40,407 nt of DNA from an uncultured Acetatifactor sp. (GTDB lineage Bacteria > Bacillota > Clostridia > Lachnospirales > Lachnospiraceae). The notes under the pieces were generated by a model that did no database searches, was not told where the DNA came from, and saw only the letters and a program-made list of their open reading frames with translations. The translations under genes and the position numbers were made by a program. The DNA lies in the NCBI GenBank assembly GCA_947589075.1, contig CANQBS010000018.1, positions 1-40,407 of the forward strand. The letters run 5' to 3'. Positions 1 to 8,237 of this stretch are shown in pieces; positions within the stretch are counted from its first letter, which is position 1, and each line of letters begins with the position of its first letter.

Positions 1-135
1 AGTATCCATGGCAGAAAGCGCCGGAAATGCAGTCACCCGCATTGCAGAATCCCAGAAAAGCTTAAAAACATCTTTTGTAGAATGCAGCTGACAGAGCCTG
101 ATCATCGATTGGCTTGCCCATATTGCTGTAAATGT

Positions 136-164
136 ATAATAGCACTGTCTATTTTCCTTGTCAA
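136..164 (-). promoter_or_regulatory. Sigma-A-type promoter reading left
   Basis: On the minus strand TTGACA (164-159), a 17-nt spacer and TATTAT (141-136) form a near-consensus promoter. It would drive a gene beyond the left edge. Bases 1-135 hold only a short minus-strand reading frame of about 19 codons (MGKPIDDQAL...) that I do not recognise, so this stretch is probably a leader. Confidence 0.6.
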
Positions 165-227
165 CAGTTTTATGCATCCTTTTGACACGATTATAATTCC
201 CTAAATGTAAAAATCATAAAATATGTA

Positions 228-257
228 CTGACAAAGTGCGCCCTTCTGTGTTAGACT
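228..257 (+). promoter_or_regulatory. Candidate promoter of the GH2-ptsI transcript
   Basis: CTGACA (228-233), an 18-nt spacer and TAGACT (252-257) lie about 145 nt upstream of the preferred GH2 start. An alternative TTGACA at 182-187 lacks a convincing -10 at the right distance. The assignment is by consensus only. Confidence 0.4.
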
Positions 258-402
258 GAAAGCAGATTATTTGTGCAGGAGCGTCACAAATAACCCTGAT
301 GGCAGAGGCGAAACCGTATTCGTGGAGTTCTCAGGATCCTTAGGAGGAGACGAAGTTTTCTCTCTGTCTCGATTACGTCAACGCTTCGGAATGGAGATTA
401 GG

Positions 403-3400
403 ATGGAATATTCTCTTGCAGGTCTTTGGAGAGTAGAGTTAAGCGACGGAACATTGGGCGAGATGTATTTGCCCGGAACCCTGGATGAAAACCGGATCGG
501 ACACAGAGATGTGGGAAGCGGCAGGGTGCATCCGGACGAGGAGCCAGCGGGAGGGGCGTTGAAGGAGCCTGCGGGAGAGCCAGCAGAAGAGTCGTTGGGA
601 GAGCCGTTGGGAGAGGCAGCGGAGTCGGCCGCTCGTTCTCTCATCGCTACCAGATTTACCAGAAACTATACTTTTGAGGGAGCGGCCTGTTTGAGGCGAA
701 AGATTTCCTTCAAGGCGCCTGCGGGAAAAAGGATCTTTCTGGAGGCGGAACGGGCGAGGGTGCTGGGTCTTAAAGTGAACGGACAGGAGGTTTCGGATTT
801 CGTGGAGCCTTCCATCAGTACGCCCCATATTTTTGAAGTGACAGGGCTTCTTGGAAGAAGGGGAAGTCTAAAGCAGGATTTTTGTGAGCAGGAAGACAAA
901 GCCGGGGAAGACGAGCTGACGCTTATTTCTGACAACAGTTATCCGGGGCTGCCTCATGATGCCATTGTATATTCTTCGGCGGCTACGGACGAAACCCAGA
1001 CCAACTGGAATGGGGTGCTGGGTTATATCAGGCTGCGGATAGAGGAGCCGGTTTTCCTTCAGGCAGTGCGGGTATATCCCCGGGGAGAGGTTTTGGATGC
1101 AGAGGCGGAGATCTGTTCCGACAGGGATTGTTTCGCAGTGGTGAGACTTTTTTCCGAGGCTCTTGACGGGAAAGCTGCATCTGGCGGGAATCCTGCATTT
1201 GCCGGAGACCTTGCATCTGCCGGAGACCTTGCATCTGTCGGAAGCCATGCATCTGATGGAAACCACGCATCTGACAGAAGTCTTGTGGAGCAACGGATTT
1301 TTTTAAAGAGGGGCTGGAATTCTGTTTCTTTTGCCCGACTTCCCCTTCGCAGCGATGTGCGCAGATGGGACGAATATGAGGGCTTTTTATATGAGATGAA
1401 GGCCATGCTTCAGGTATATGATGGGGAGGCTGTATCCATAACACAGGAAAAGACAGTTGCTTTCGGAATCCGCGACTTTGGGGATGACGGAACAGGAAGG
1501 CTTGCCCTCAATGGAAGGAGGATTTTTCTGCGGAGTGAGGCAAACTGCGCTGAATTTCCGGAGACCGGACATCCGCCCATGACGGTAAAGGAGTGGACGG
1601 AGGTTCTTAAAAGACTGCGGTCCTATGGGGTGAATTGTGTGCGCTTCCATTCCCATTGCCCGCCGGAAGCCGCTTTTACTGCGGCGGATCATCTGGGGCT
1701 TTTGATGCAGCCCGAGCTGTCCCATTGGAATCCGAAGGATGCTTTTGAGTCGGAAGAGAGCTTTGCCTATTATCAGAAGGAAATGCGGCAGATCATCCTG
1801 CAGCTCGCCAATCATCCTTCTTTTGTGATGCTTACCTTTGGCAATGAGCTGCAGGCGGGAGAGCTGGGGCACGAGCGGATGCGGCAGATGCTTTCCGCGG
1901 CCCGCAGTCTGGACAGCACCAGGCTTTATGCGGAAGGGTCCAATGTTCATTATGGAGAACGGGAATGCGAACAGAAGAGCGATTTTTATGCCACCCAGAG
2001 CTATCTGGGAGCGGAGCTGCGGGGAACCTTTGCCAATCATGATCCCGACAACAGGAGATTAAAGGGTTATATCAATAACAAATATCCCGACGCATGTACT
2101 GATTACCGGGAAACCATGGAAAAAATCCGCAGGACCTACCGAAAGCCTGTGATCAGCTTTGAGGCAGGGCAGTTTGAGGTACTGCCGGATTTCGATGAGC
2201 TGGAGGATTTTCAGGGGATATCCAGACCGGACAATTACAGCCTGATCCGGGAAAAGGCGCAGAAGCTGGGATTGTCCAAAGTGTGGAAGCGTTATGTGGA
2301 AGCTACGGGTGAGCTGGCCCGTATCGGCTATCGGGAAGAAATCGAAGCGGCTATGCGGACAGAGCAGCTTTCCGGTATTTCCCTGCTGGGGCTGCAGGAT
2401 TTCCCAGGTCAGGGGACGGCGCTGGTGGGTATGCTGAATTCCCATTTGCAGCCCAAGCCCTTTGCCTTTGCAGAGCCGGAAAGGTTTCGGGCTTTTTTCA
2501 GGGATCAGCTGCCCCTGGTATTGCTGCCGGGATATACCTATGAGTATGGTCAGGTATTGCGGGCCAGGGTTAAAGTGGCGAATTATGGAAAGAGACCTCT
2601 TGTCGGGGAACTGCGCTACGAGCTCAGGAAGTGGCCCAATGAGATTAAGGAGTCCGGGGAGGGGATAGGCATACTGGCCGAAGGATCTCTTCCCTGGATC
2701 CAGTGTCCTCAGGGACAGCTTACGGAGGCGGGGATCCTGGAGATTCCCCTTGACCGATCGGATCCCGCAGACCCGTCAGAAAGCGCATACTCCGCCCGCC
2801 ATCTGAAGCTTACGGTGTCCCTGGATGGAGCGGAGAACTCTTACCCTCTCTGGGTGTATCCTTCTGTCAGGCCGGTCTGCCCCGATTCCGTATATGAGGC
2901 ACGTTTCCTGGACGACCGGGCAAAAGCGGTGCTGGAGGCAGGAGGGAAGGTTTATTTATCTCCCGATTCCGATGCGGGGAGTCTGCCCCATTCCATTCAG
3001 GCGCAGTTTACCACGGATTTCTGGTCGGTGGGAACCTTCCCCATGCAGGAAGGGGGCATGGGTCAGCTGATCCGGGAGAAGCATCCTGTTTTCAGGGATT
3101 TTCCCACCAGTTTTCATACGGACTGGCAGTGGTGGGCGCCTGCTTCCCAGAGGGCGATCGTTCTGCCCCAAAACCAGGCGGGGCTTCTGGCGAAGGCTTC
3201 CATTATCACGGAGATGGACAGCTACGCCCATATGCGCCCTATGACCCAGCTTTTGGAATGCCGCGTGGGAAAAGGAAAATTATTGTTGTCATCCATGGGA
3301 CTTCAGAACCTGCAGCAGTATCCGGAGACGAGGGCTCTGCAGGCGGCGATTTATCGATATATGGATTCGGAGGAATTTGCGCCCGAACAGGAGATGGAAC

Positions 3401-3495
3401 TGGAGATGCTGGAAGACCTGGTTCGCTGCAGGCAGCAGGTCAACGCAGGGGAGTGTGGGGTCAATGTGGATGTTACGGGAAAGGCAGGGGAATGA
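403..3495 (+). CDS. Glycoside hydrolase family 2 protein (beta-galactosidase/mannosidase-like)
   Basis: This is a roughly 1030-residue GH2-type glycosidase, probably cytoplasmic because no signal peptide is seen. It has an N-terminal jelly-roll region, an Ig-like linker region and a TIM barrel starting near GRRIFLRSEANCAEFPETGH. The acid/base is the Glu of TFGNELQ (about residue 482). The nucleophile is probably the Glu of PVISFEAGQF (about 587). The substrate cannot be read from sequence. The frame is open from a TTG at 271. I prefer ATG 403 because GGAG lies 8 nt upstream and homology-like sequence (MEYSLAGLWRVEL) begins there; ATG 391 is also possible. Two in-frame tandem repeats interrupt the N-terminal half: Glu/Pro-rich tetrapeptides near residues 47-74 and hexapeptides near 259-294. 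The stop codon abuts the ptsI start, so the two genes are probably co-transcribed. Confidence 0.88.
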   Translation: MEYSLAGLWRVELSDGTLGEMYLPGTLDENRIGHRDVGSGRVHPDEEPAGGALKEPAGEPAEESLGEPLGEAAESAARSLIATRFTRNYTFEGAACLRRKISFKAPAGKRIFLEAERARVLGLKVNGQEVSDFVEPSISTPHIFEVTGLLGRRGSLKQDFCEQEDKAGEDELTLISDNSYPGLPHDAIVYSSAATDETQTNWNGVLGYIRLRIEEPVFLQAVRVYPRGEVLDAEAEICSDRDCFAVVRLFSEALDGKAASGGNPAFAGDLASAGDLASVGSHASDGNHASDRSLVEQRIFLKRGWNSVSFARLPLRSDVRRWDEYEGFLYEMKAMLQVYDGEAVSITQEKTVAFGIRDFGDDGTGRLALNGRRIFLRSEANCAEFPETGHPPMTVKEWTEVLKRLRSYGVNCVRFHSHCPPEAAFTAADHLGLLMQPELSHWNPKDAFESEESFAYYQKEMRQIILQLANHPSFVMLTFGNELQAGELGHERMRQMLSAARSLDSTRLYAEGSNVHYGERECEQKSDFYATQSYLGAELRGTFANHDPDNRRLKGYINNKYPDACTDYRETMEKIRRTYRKPVISFEAGQFEVLPDFDELEDFQGISRPDNYSLIREKAQKLGLSKVWKRYVEATGELARIGYREEIEAAMRTEQLSGISLLGLQDFPGQGTALVGMLNSHLQPKPFAFAEPERFRAFFRDQLPLVLLPGYTYEYGQVLRARVKVANYGKRPLVGELRYELRKWPNEIKESGEGIGILAEGSLPWIQCPQGQLTEAGILEIPLDRSDPADPSESAYSARHLKLTVSLDGAENSYPLWVYPSVRPVCPDSVYEARFLDDRAKAVLEAGGKVYLSPDSDAGSLPHSIQAQFTTDFWSVGTFPMQEGGMGQLIREKHPVFRDFPTSFHTDWQWWAPASQRAIVLPQNQAGLLAKASIITEMDSYAHMRPMTQLLECRVGKGKLLLSSMGLQNLQQYPETRALQAAIYRYMDSEEFAPEQEMELEMLEDLVRCRQQVNAGECGVNVDVTGKAGE
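541..624 (+). repeat. 12-nt degenerate tandem repeat, 7 units, in frame in the GH2 gene
   Basis: Seven 12-nt units each encode a tetrapeptide of the type EPAG, EPAE, ESLG or EPLG. The units differ by substitutions but stay in phase. The array forms a low-complexity insertion in the N-terminal domain. Confidence 0.75.
1177..1284 (+). repeat. 18-nt tandem repeat, 6 units, in frame in the GH2 gene
   Basis: GCATCT (once GCATTT) recurs exactly every 18 nt at 1177, 1195, 1213, 1231, 1249 and 1267. The units encode hexapeptides such as ASGGNP, ASAGDL, ASVGSH and ASDGNH. They look like a surface loop expanded by slippage. Confidence 0.9.
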
Positions 3496-5187
3496 ATGAA
3501 GGTATATCGTGGGAAAAGTGTATGCGGGGGAATCGCCATTGGCAAAATTTATGTTTATCAGAAGGGGGGTCAGTCCGTCACCCGTTATCCGGTGGAGGAT
3601 CCGGAGGCGGAGGTGAGCAGGTTCCGGGAAGCCCTGAGTCGGACGGAGGAGCAGCTTTCCCATTTTTATGAGAAGGCGGCTCATCAGGTGGGGGAGGCAG
3701 ATGCGGCCATATTTTCCGGATATCAGATGATCCTTCATGATCGGGAATATCTGGAGTCCATCGAGAGCAGGATCAGGAGCAGGTCGGTGAACGCAGAGTA
3801 TGCCGTGGCTGCTATCAGCGACAATTATGTGGCTATGTTTTCCTCTCTGGAGGACGAATATATGCAGACCAAGGCGGCGGATATGCGGGATGTTTCGGAG
3901 CGTCTCCTGGAGGCCCTGTCTGACAGTCCCGGCAGGAAAGGGCGGCTGGAGGAGCCTGTGATCGTCGTGGCACAGGATCTCGCCCCCAGCGAGACCATAC
4001 AGATGGACCGGGAAAAGGTGCTGTCCTTTGTGACCCTGGGAGGCTCGCCCACATCTCATACTGCGATCCTTGCCCGTTCCATGGGAATCCCTGCCCTGGT
4101 AGGGCTTGCGTCCCATGTTACGGAAGGCGGGGAAAAATGGGAGGGCCTGAAGGCGCTGCATGGCAGGATGGCGGTGGTGGACGGCAATACCGGCGCCCTG
4201 ATCGTGGAGCCGGAGGAAGAAGTCATCCTCCATATGAGACAGCTGCAGGAGAAGGAGCGGGAGGAAAGGGCCTTTCTTTTGTCCATGAAGGGAAAGAAAA
4301 GCGTTACCCTGGACGGCAGGCATGTGCCGGTCTGCGCCAATGTGGGAAACAGGGGCGGTCTGGGGCTGACTCTGGAGAACGATGCGGAGGGCATCGGTCT
4401 TTTCCGGAGCGAGTATCTTTATCTGGAAAAGGACTCTTATCCCACGGAAGAAGAGCAGTTTGAGATTTATAAGATGCTTTTGGAAAAAATGGGGGACAGG
4501 CGGGTGGTCATCCGTACTCTGGACGTGGGGGCGGACAAACAGGCGGACTATTTTGCCCTGGTAAAGGAAGAGAATCCTGCCATGGGACTGCGGGGGATCC
4601 GAGTCAGCCTGACCTGGCCGGAGGTGTTTAAGGTGCAGCTGCGGGCGTTGTTTCGAGCCGGAGCTTTTGGACGCCTTGCTATTATGTATCCTATGATCAC
4701 CTCTGTGAAGGAGGTGCGGCGGATCCGGAGCCTGGCGGAGGAAGTGAAGGAGGAGCTGCGCAAAGAGGGGATTCCTTACGGGAACGCGGAGCAGGGGATC
4801 ATGATAGAGACCCCGGCGGCCGCTTTGACCAGCGACCTTCTGGCGAAGGAAGTTGATTTCTTCAGCATCGGTACTAATGACTTGTCCCAGTACGGCATGG
4901 CCATCGACAGGCAGAATCCTCAGCTGGAGGATTTTTACGACCCTTACCATCCGGCGATCCTGCGAATGATCGCCCGGACCATCCAGAACGCCCACCGGGC
5001 CGGGATCTGGTGCGGCATCTGCGGAGAGCTGGGAGCGGACCTGGAGCTGACGGAGCTGTTTTTAGCCATGGGGGTGGATGAACTGTCCGTGTCCCCGGTG
5101 AGCGTGCTGCCTCTGCGCAGCAGGATTCGCCAGATCAGCTTAAAGGAGCACCGGGAAGAGGTGTTGAGAAAATGGCTGCAGGAGTGA
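3496..5187 (+). CDS. ptsI: Phosphoenolpyruvate-protein phosphotransferase (PTS enzyme I)
   Basis: Enzyme I takes phosphate from phosphoenolpyruvate and passes it to HPr, the first step of PTS sugar uptake, in the cytoplasm. The 563-residue length is normal. The N-terminal domain carries the phosphohistidine in GGSPTSHTAILARS (His188). The C-terminal PEP-binding barrel shows GLFRSEYLYL, IGTNDLSQYGMAIDR and the catalytic-Cys region WCGICGEL. ATG 3496 directly follows the GH2 stop, with GCAGGGG just upstream inside the GH2 gene, which suggests translational coupling. No HPr gene is in the window. Co-transcription with a glycosidase and proximity to a PfkB-type kinase fit sugar catabolism. Confidence 0.97.
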   Translation: MKVYRGKSVCGGIAIGKIYVYQKGGQSVTRYPVEDPEAEVSRFREALSRTEEQLSHFYEKAAHQVGEADAAIFSGYQMILHDREYLESIESRIRSRSVNAEYAVAAISDNYVAMFSSLEDEYMQTKAADMRDVSERLLEALSDSPGRKGRLEEPVIVVAQDLAPSETIQMDREKVLSFVTLGGSPTSHTAILARSMGIPALVGLASHVTEGGEKWEGLKALHGRMAVVDGNTGALIVEPEEEVILHMRQLQEKEREERAFLLSMKGKKSVTLDGRHVPVCANVGNRGGLGLTLENDAEGIGLFRSEYLYLEKDSYPTEEEQFEIYKMLLEKMGDRRVVIRTLDVGADKQADYFALVKEENPAMGLRGIRVSLTWPEVFKVQLRALFRAGAFGRLAIMYPMITSVKEVRRIRSLAEEVKEELRKEGIPYGNAEQGIMIETPAAALTSDLLAKEVDFFSIGTNDLSQYGMAIDRQNPQLEDFYDPYHPAILRMIARTIQNAHRAGIWCGICGELGADLELTELFLAMGVDELSVSPVSVLPLRSRIRQISLKEHREEVLRKWLQE

Positions 5188-5287
5188 AAAAAACAGCATC
5201 GGGCAGAGGATAAGCTTTCAGAAGGAAAATGGAAATACACCGCAGAGGAGCGGTATAGAAAAGGAACGATTATGGACGGGGAAGGAT

Positions 5288-5797
5288 ATGGAGGAGGAAA
5301 GCTATGGAGGGGGAAGCAATATAGAAAGGTATGGAAAGGTTATGGAGGGAAAAACGGACTATGAAATGATCAATAAGATGCTGGAAAGTCTGATCGGGGG
5401 CGTTCCTTATAAAATAGCGAACCTTGCCAACGCGTCTGCCCTGCTTTATCAGGAACTGCCGGACTTAAACTGGGCGGGTTTTTACCTGATGCAGGATGGA
5501 AGGCTGGTGCTGGGACCCTTTCAGGGAAGAACGGCCTGCATTGAGATCCCTGTGGGGAAGGGAGTCTGCGGGACCGCTGTGGAGCGAAATGAGGTCGTGC
5601 GGGTGGAAAACGTCCATGAATTTCCGGGGCATATTGCCTGCGACAGCGCTTCCAATTCAGAGATTGTGGTGCCCATCCATGGGGATGGGAGGGTGATAGG
5701 CGTCCTGGATATAGATAGTCCTTTGACAGGACGTTTTACCCCGGAGGATCAGGAAGGCCTGGAGGGATTCGTGAAGATCTTGGAAAAAATGTGGTGA
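5288..5797 (+). CDS. msrC: Free methionine-(R)-sulfoxide reductase (GAF domain)
   Basis: This GAF-domain enzyme reduces free methionine-(R)-sulfoxide in the cytoplasm as part of oxidative-damage repair. It carries the family signatures PFQGRTACIEIPVGKGVCG and GHIACDSASNSEIVVP. Together these contain the three conserved cysteines that form the catalytic and resolving set. The core begins near MINKMLESL. The first roughly 20 codons are rich in Gly/Glu and come from a purine-rich, irregularly repetitive stretch (TATGGAGG-like motifs at 5285-5349). ATG 5342 is therefore a realistic alternative start. The gene lies 100 nt after ptsI with no terminator seen between them. Confidence 0.93.
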   Translation: MEEESYGGGSNIERYGKVMEGKTDYEMINKMLESLIGGVPYKIANLANASALLYQELPDLNWAGFYLMQDGRLVLGPFQGRTACIEIPVGKGVCGTAVERNEVVRVENVHEFPGHIACDSASNSEIVVPIHGDGRVIGVLDIDSPLTGRFTPEDQEGLEGFVKILEKMW

Positions 5798-5835
5798 CAG
5801 GCGGTTCCGGTTACAGCTGCTTTGTCGGATCTCGT

Positions 5836-5919
5836 ACAGATATGCTAAGATTTCAGACAGATATGCTAAGATTTCAGACAGATATGCCCGGATTTTGGAC
5901 AGGTATGTCCGGGAAGGAG
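5836..5919 (+). repeat. 21-nt tandem repeat, 4 units, ending in a ribosome binding site
   Basis: Four exact 21-nt periods start at 5836, 5857, 5878 and 5899. The first two are identical, beginning ACAGATATGCTAAG. The third and fourth diverge, and the last ends in AAGGAG, the ribosome site region of the next gene. The array occupies most of the gap between msrC and the phosphoesterase gene. Confidence 0.92.
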
Positions 5920-5932
5920 AATGGAGATTGCT

Positions 5933-6661
5933 GTGAAATATGTGATAGCGGATATTCACGGATGTTATACGGAATATAAGAAGCTTCTGGAAAAGATCCA
6001 TTTTTCCGACAAGGATGAGCTGTATGTGCTGGGGGATGTGGTGGATCGGGGACCGGAGCCCATAAAGGTTCTTTGGGACATGATGGCGCGGCCGAATGTG
6101 TATCCTGTCCTTGGCAATCATGAATATATGGCGCTGACTGTGCTGCGGCGTCTGAATGTGGAGATCACGGAGGAAAATGCAGAGAAATATCTGACCAGCG
6201 ACGATCTTTTAGGCTATATGTACTGGATGCAGGACGGCGGCAGTGTGACCGCAAAGCAGTTTGCAAAGCTGGATCCGGAGGAAAGGGAGGAGATACTTTC
6301 TTTTCTGGAGGAGTTCTCCGTATACGAAGAGGTGTATGCAGGCGGAAAGCATTATATTCTGGTGCATGCAGGGATTCATGGTTTTCAGGAGGAGCTTGAG
6401 CTGGAGGATTACGGCCTGGAGGATTTTATTTTTTACAGGGCTGATTACGGAAGACCTTATTATAAGGAAACATTAACCGTGACCGGGCACACGCCCACCA
6501 TGCTTCTGCGTCGGGATAAGGAGCCGCTGATCTACGAGAGCCCCGGTCATATCGCCATTGACTGCGGCTGCGTATTTGGAGGAAGACTGGCGGCTTATTG
6601 CCTGGATACCGGGGAAGTGTTTTATGTGGATGCGGAGGATCCGGGGGAAAGCAGCCTGTAA
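5933..6661 (+). CDS. Metallophosphoesterase (serine/threonine phosphatase or diadenosine tetraphosphatase-like)
   Basis: This 242-residue calcineurin-like phosphoesterase should be cytoplasmic. Metal-binding motifs are visible in order: ADIHGCY, GDVVDRGPEP, GNHEYM, then LVHAGIH and TGHTPT. This is the PPP-type layout shared by bacterial Ser/Thr phosphatases and symmetrical Ap4A hydrolases, so the physiological substrate is uncertain. I prefer GTG 5933, which gives the family-like N terminus MKYVIADIHGCY and has GGAG 6 nt upstream. ATG 5921 is in frame but sits almost on top of AAGGAG. The ribosome site belongs to the last unit of the preceding 21-nt repeat array. Confidence 0.9.
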   Translation: MKYVIADIHGCYTEYKKLLEKIHFSDKDELYVLGDVVDRGPEPIKVLWDMMARPNVYPVLGNHEYMALTVLRRLNVEITEENAEKYLTSDDLLGYMYWMQDGGSVTAKQFAKLDPEEREEILSFLEEFSVYEEVYAGGKHYILVHAGIHGFQEELELEDYGLEDFIFYRADYGRPYYKETLTVTGHTPTMLLRRDKEPLIYESPGHIAIDCGCVFGGRLAAYCLDTGEVFYVDAEDPGESSL

Positions 6662-6681
6662 AAGTGAAAGAAGGTGCATCT

Positions 6682-7692
6682 TTGGTATATACAGTGACTT
6701 TGAATCCTTCTCTGGATTATACGATCACAATAGACGGTTTTGCTTTGGGCAGGACGAACCGCACAGTGACGGAGCAGATATTTCCCGGAGGAAAGGGGAT
6801 CAATGTTTCCATGGTGCTTTCCGAGCTGGGCATCGAGAATGTGGCGCTGGGTTTCCTGGCAGGCTTTACCGGGGATGAGATCAGGCGCAGGACAGAAATT
6901 TTGGGACTTCGGACGGATTTTATAAAGGCGGCGAAGGGGCTGTCCCGTATCAATGTGAAAATGAAGGATTTTGAAGGGACGGAGATCAATGGGAAGGGTC
7001 CTAAGATCGGAGAAGAGGAGCTGGAGCTGTTACTTTGGGAGCTGGATGGGCTGAAGCCCGGAGATGTGCTGGTATTGTCCGGAAGCATTCCGGAGGGAGT
7101 GCCCTCGGACATTTACGCCAGGATCATGGAAAGGCTGTCCGGGCAGGCGGCAGGATGCTGCATTTCGCAGGAATGGGCCGGGAGAGAATCCGGAGATGGA
7201 ATGTCGGAAGGAGGAATCCGGTTTGTGGTGGATGCTTCCGGGGAAGCCCTGAAAAGCGTTCTGCCCTATCATCCTTTTCTGATCAAGCCTAACCTCCATG
7301 AGCTGGGAGAATTGTTTGGAAAAGAGCTCAGGACGAAGGAAGAGGTTGTTTCCCACGCCGGAAAGCTTAAGGAACAGGGTGCGGTGAACGTGTTGGTTTC
7401 CATGGGCGGGGAGGGCGCCGTCCTGCTGGATGAGCACGGAGATGTGCACCAGATGCGGGCTCCTGCCGGAAGACTGGTAAATGCCGTGGGCGCAGGGGAT
7501 TCCATGGTGGCAGGGTTCCTGGCGGGCTGGATGCAGGAGGATCGGATCAAAGGCGGAGACTGGGAACAATATGAAAGGGCTTTCCGAATGGGCGTCGCGG
7601 CGGGAAGCGCTGCCGCTTTTTCGGAAGGCCTGGCAACGAAAGAAAGAATAAGTAACTGTTACATAAATGATAAAATTATACCGCAGGTATAA
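6682..7692 (+). CDS. fruK: 1-phosphofructokinase / hexose-phosphate kinase, PfkB family
   Basis: This 336-residue ribokinase-fold enzyme most likely phosphorylates fructose-1-phosphate to fructose-1,6-bisphosphate. A tagatose-6-phosphate kinase role is possible. Signatures are VYTVTLNPSLDYTI at the N terminus, GGKGINVSMVLSELG, LSGSIPEGVP and the PfkB signature NAVGAGDSMVAGFLAG with the catalytic Asp. The frame opens further upstream, but TTG 6682 gives the canonical N terminus and has GAAAGAAGG ending 7 nt before it. A roughly 20-residue hydrophilic insertion near residues 155-175 is unusual. No fructose PTS permease gene is adjacent. It follows the phosphoesterase by 20 nt and is probably co-transcribed. 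Confidence 0.88.
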   Translation: MVYTVTLNPSLDYTITIDGFALGRTNRTVTEQIFPGGKGINVSMVLSELGIENVALGFLAGFTGDEIRRRTEILGLRTDFIKAAKGLSRINVKMKDFEGTEINGKGPKIGEEELELLLWELDGLKPGDVLVLSGSIPEGVPSDIYARIMERLSGQAAGCCISQEWAGRESGDGMSEGGIRFVVDASGEALKSVLPYHPFLIKPNLHELGELFGKELRTKEEVVSHAGKLKEQGAVNVLVSMGGEGAVLLDEHGDVHQMRAPAGRLVNAVGAGDSMVAGFLAGWMQEDRIKGGDWEQYERAFRMGVAAGSAAAFSEGLATKERISNCYINDKIIPQV

Positions 7693-7720
7693 TGACATTC
7701 TGTGGAAGATGTGTTATATT
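7692..7720 (+). promoter_or_regulatory. Promoter of the rtcB leader
   Basis: ATGACA (7692-7697), a 17-nt spacer and TATATT (7715-7720) overlap the fruK stop codon. No other promoter is visible before rtcB. Transcripts starting near 7727 would carry a leader of about 510 nt. Confidence 0.55.
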
Positions 7721-7887
7721 TATAGAAAGCAGCTGAAGAATTACGCATATTCGAAATTGAAATGCGGAGAATGGCACAGCGCAGGGAAGAAACCGCGCAG
7801 ACAACACGCAGATACAGCACAGACGCAGGGCAGATACCACGCAGGGCAGAAACGGATCGTTATGGTTCAGAAAGGAAGCAGGCGGCG

Positions 7888-8052
7888 ATGACAGCAGTAT
7901 TCCGGAAGTCACTTATGGAAGGGAAATATTACGGTTATTACGAACAGAGCGGGACTCCGGCCAGTCTAGGAAGTCTTGCCTTTTTGCATGCCTGTAAGAA
8001 TAAGCGATGTCCGGATGCCGGGGAGATTTTCGAGGAATCCCGGGGATGGTAA
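7888..8052 (+). CDS. Possible small ORF in the rtcB leader, unknown function
   Basis: A 54-codon frame starts at ATG 7888 (MTAVFRKSLMEGKYYGYYEQ...). The ribosome site is poor, with GGAAG about 13 nt away. Extending the frame to 7762 adds only repeat-derived, Arg-rich sequence. I recognise no family. It could be a regulatory leader peptide, since its reading frame covers the putative antiterminator strand, or it may be chance. Confidence 0.25.
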   Translation: MTAVFRKSLMEGKYYGYYEQSGTPASLGSLAFLHACKNKRCPDAGEIFEESRGW

Positions 8053-8134
8053 AACGCTCCGGATGGCCTGCCGGGAGAGGGGAAAGGCCTGAAAGAAGTT
8101 TTACAAGGGATCAGGATGAAGTTTCAATAGGGAC

Positions 8135-8170
8135 AACCGCTTATCTTGTAGAAAGGATAGGCGGTTTTTT
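8135..8170 (+). terminator. Intrinsic terminator before rtcB
   Basis: AACCGCTTATC (8135-8145) pairs with GATAGGCGGTT (8156-8166) with one G-U, followed by a T run to 8170. It lies 67 nt upstream of rtcB with no promoter in between, so it may act as an attenuator. Confidence 0.85.
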
Positions 8171-8237
8171 AAATGTTCGGGATGCCATGGGATGAAAAGG
8201 GGCAAAAAGACAGAAAGAAAAAAGAGGTGTAAGTTAA

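Larger units (their letters stand above)
7727..8170 (+). promoter_or_regulatory. Long leader with terminator and possible antiterminator upstream of rtcB
   Basis: This 545-nt gap between fruK and rtcB has a promoter at its left end and an intrinsic terminator 67 nt before rtcB. Bases 7996-8006 (AAG-A-ATAAGCG) can pair with 8138-8147 (CGCTTATCTT), which would break the terminator's left arm, so attenuation is possible. GTAAAAC (8049-8055) and a later GTTTTAC can close another helix that encloses GGCCT/AGGCC. The left third is rich in degenerate CGCAG-type repeats. The pairings were found by eye, and no known riboswitch class was recognised. Confidence 0.4.

Noticed and set aside
1387..2040. 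217-codon minus-strand frame inside the GH2 gene
   Set aside because: It is a shadow of the conserved catalytic region, with no motif or start signal.
3289..4995. Long open frame of 568 codons on the minus strand opposite ptsI
   Set aside because: It lies opposite well-conserved GH2 and ptsI coding sequence, has His/Pro/Leu-rich shadow composition, no ribosome site and no recognisable domain.
7762..8052. Longer 96-codon version of the small ORF before rtcB
   Set aside because: The extra N-terminal 42 codons are translated CGCAG-type repeats with no ribosome site, so only the shorter frame is kept, and with low confidence.
8121..8170. T-box-like motif (AATAGGGACAACCGC) joined to a terminator upstream of rtcB
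   Set aside because: The layout resembles a T-box, but the UGGN needed to pair with the tRNA end is replaced by ACAA. No stem I with a specifier loop was found, and rtcB is not an amino-acid gene. I treat it as a generic attenuator candidate only.
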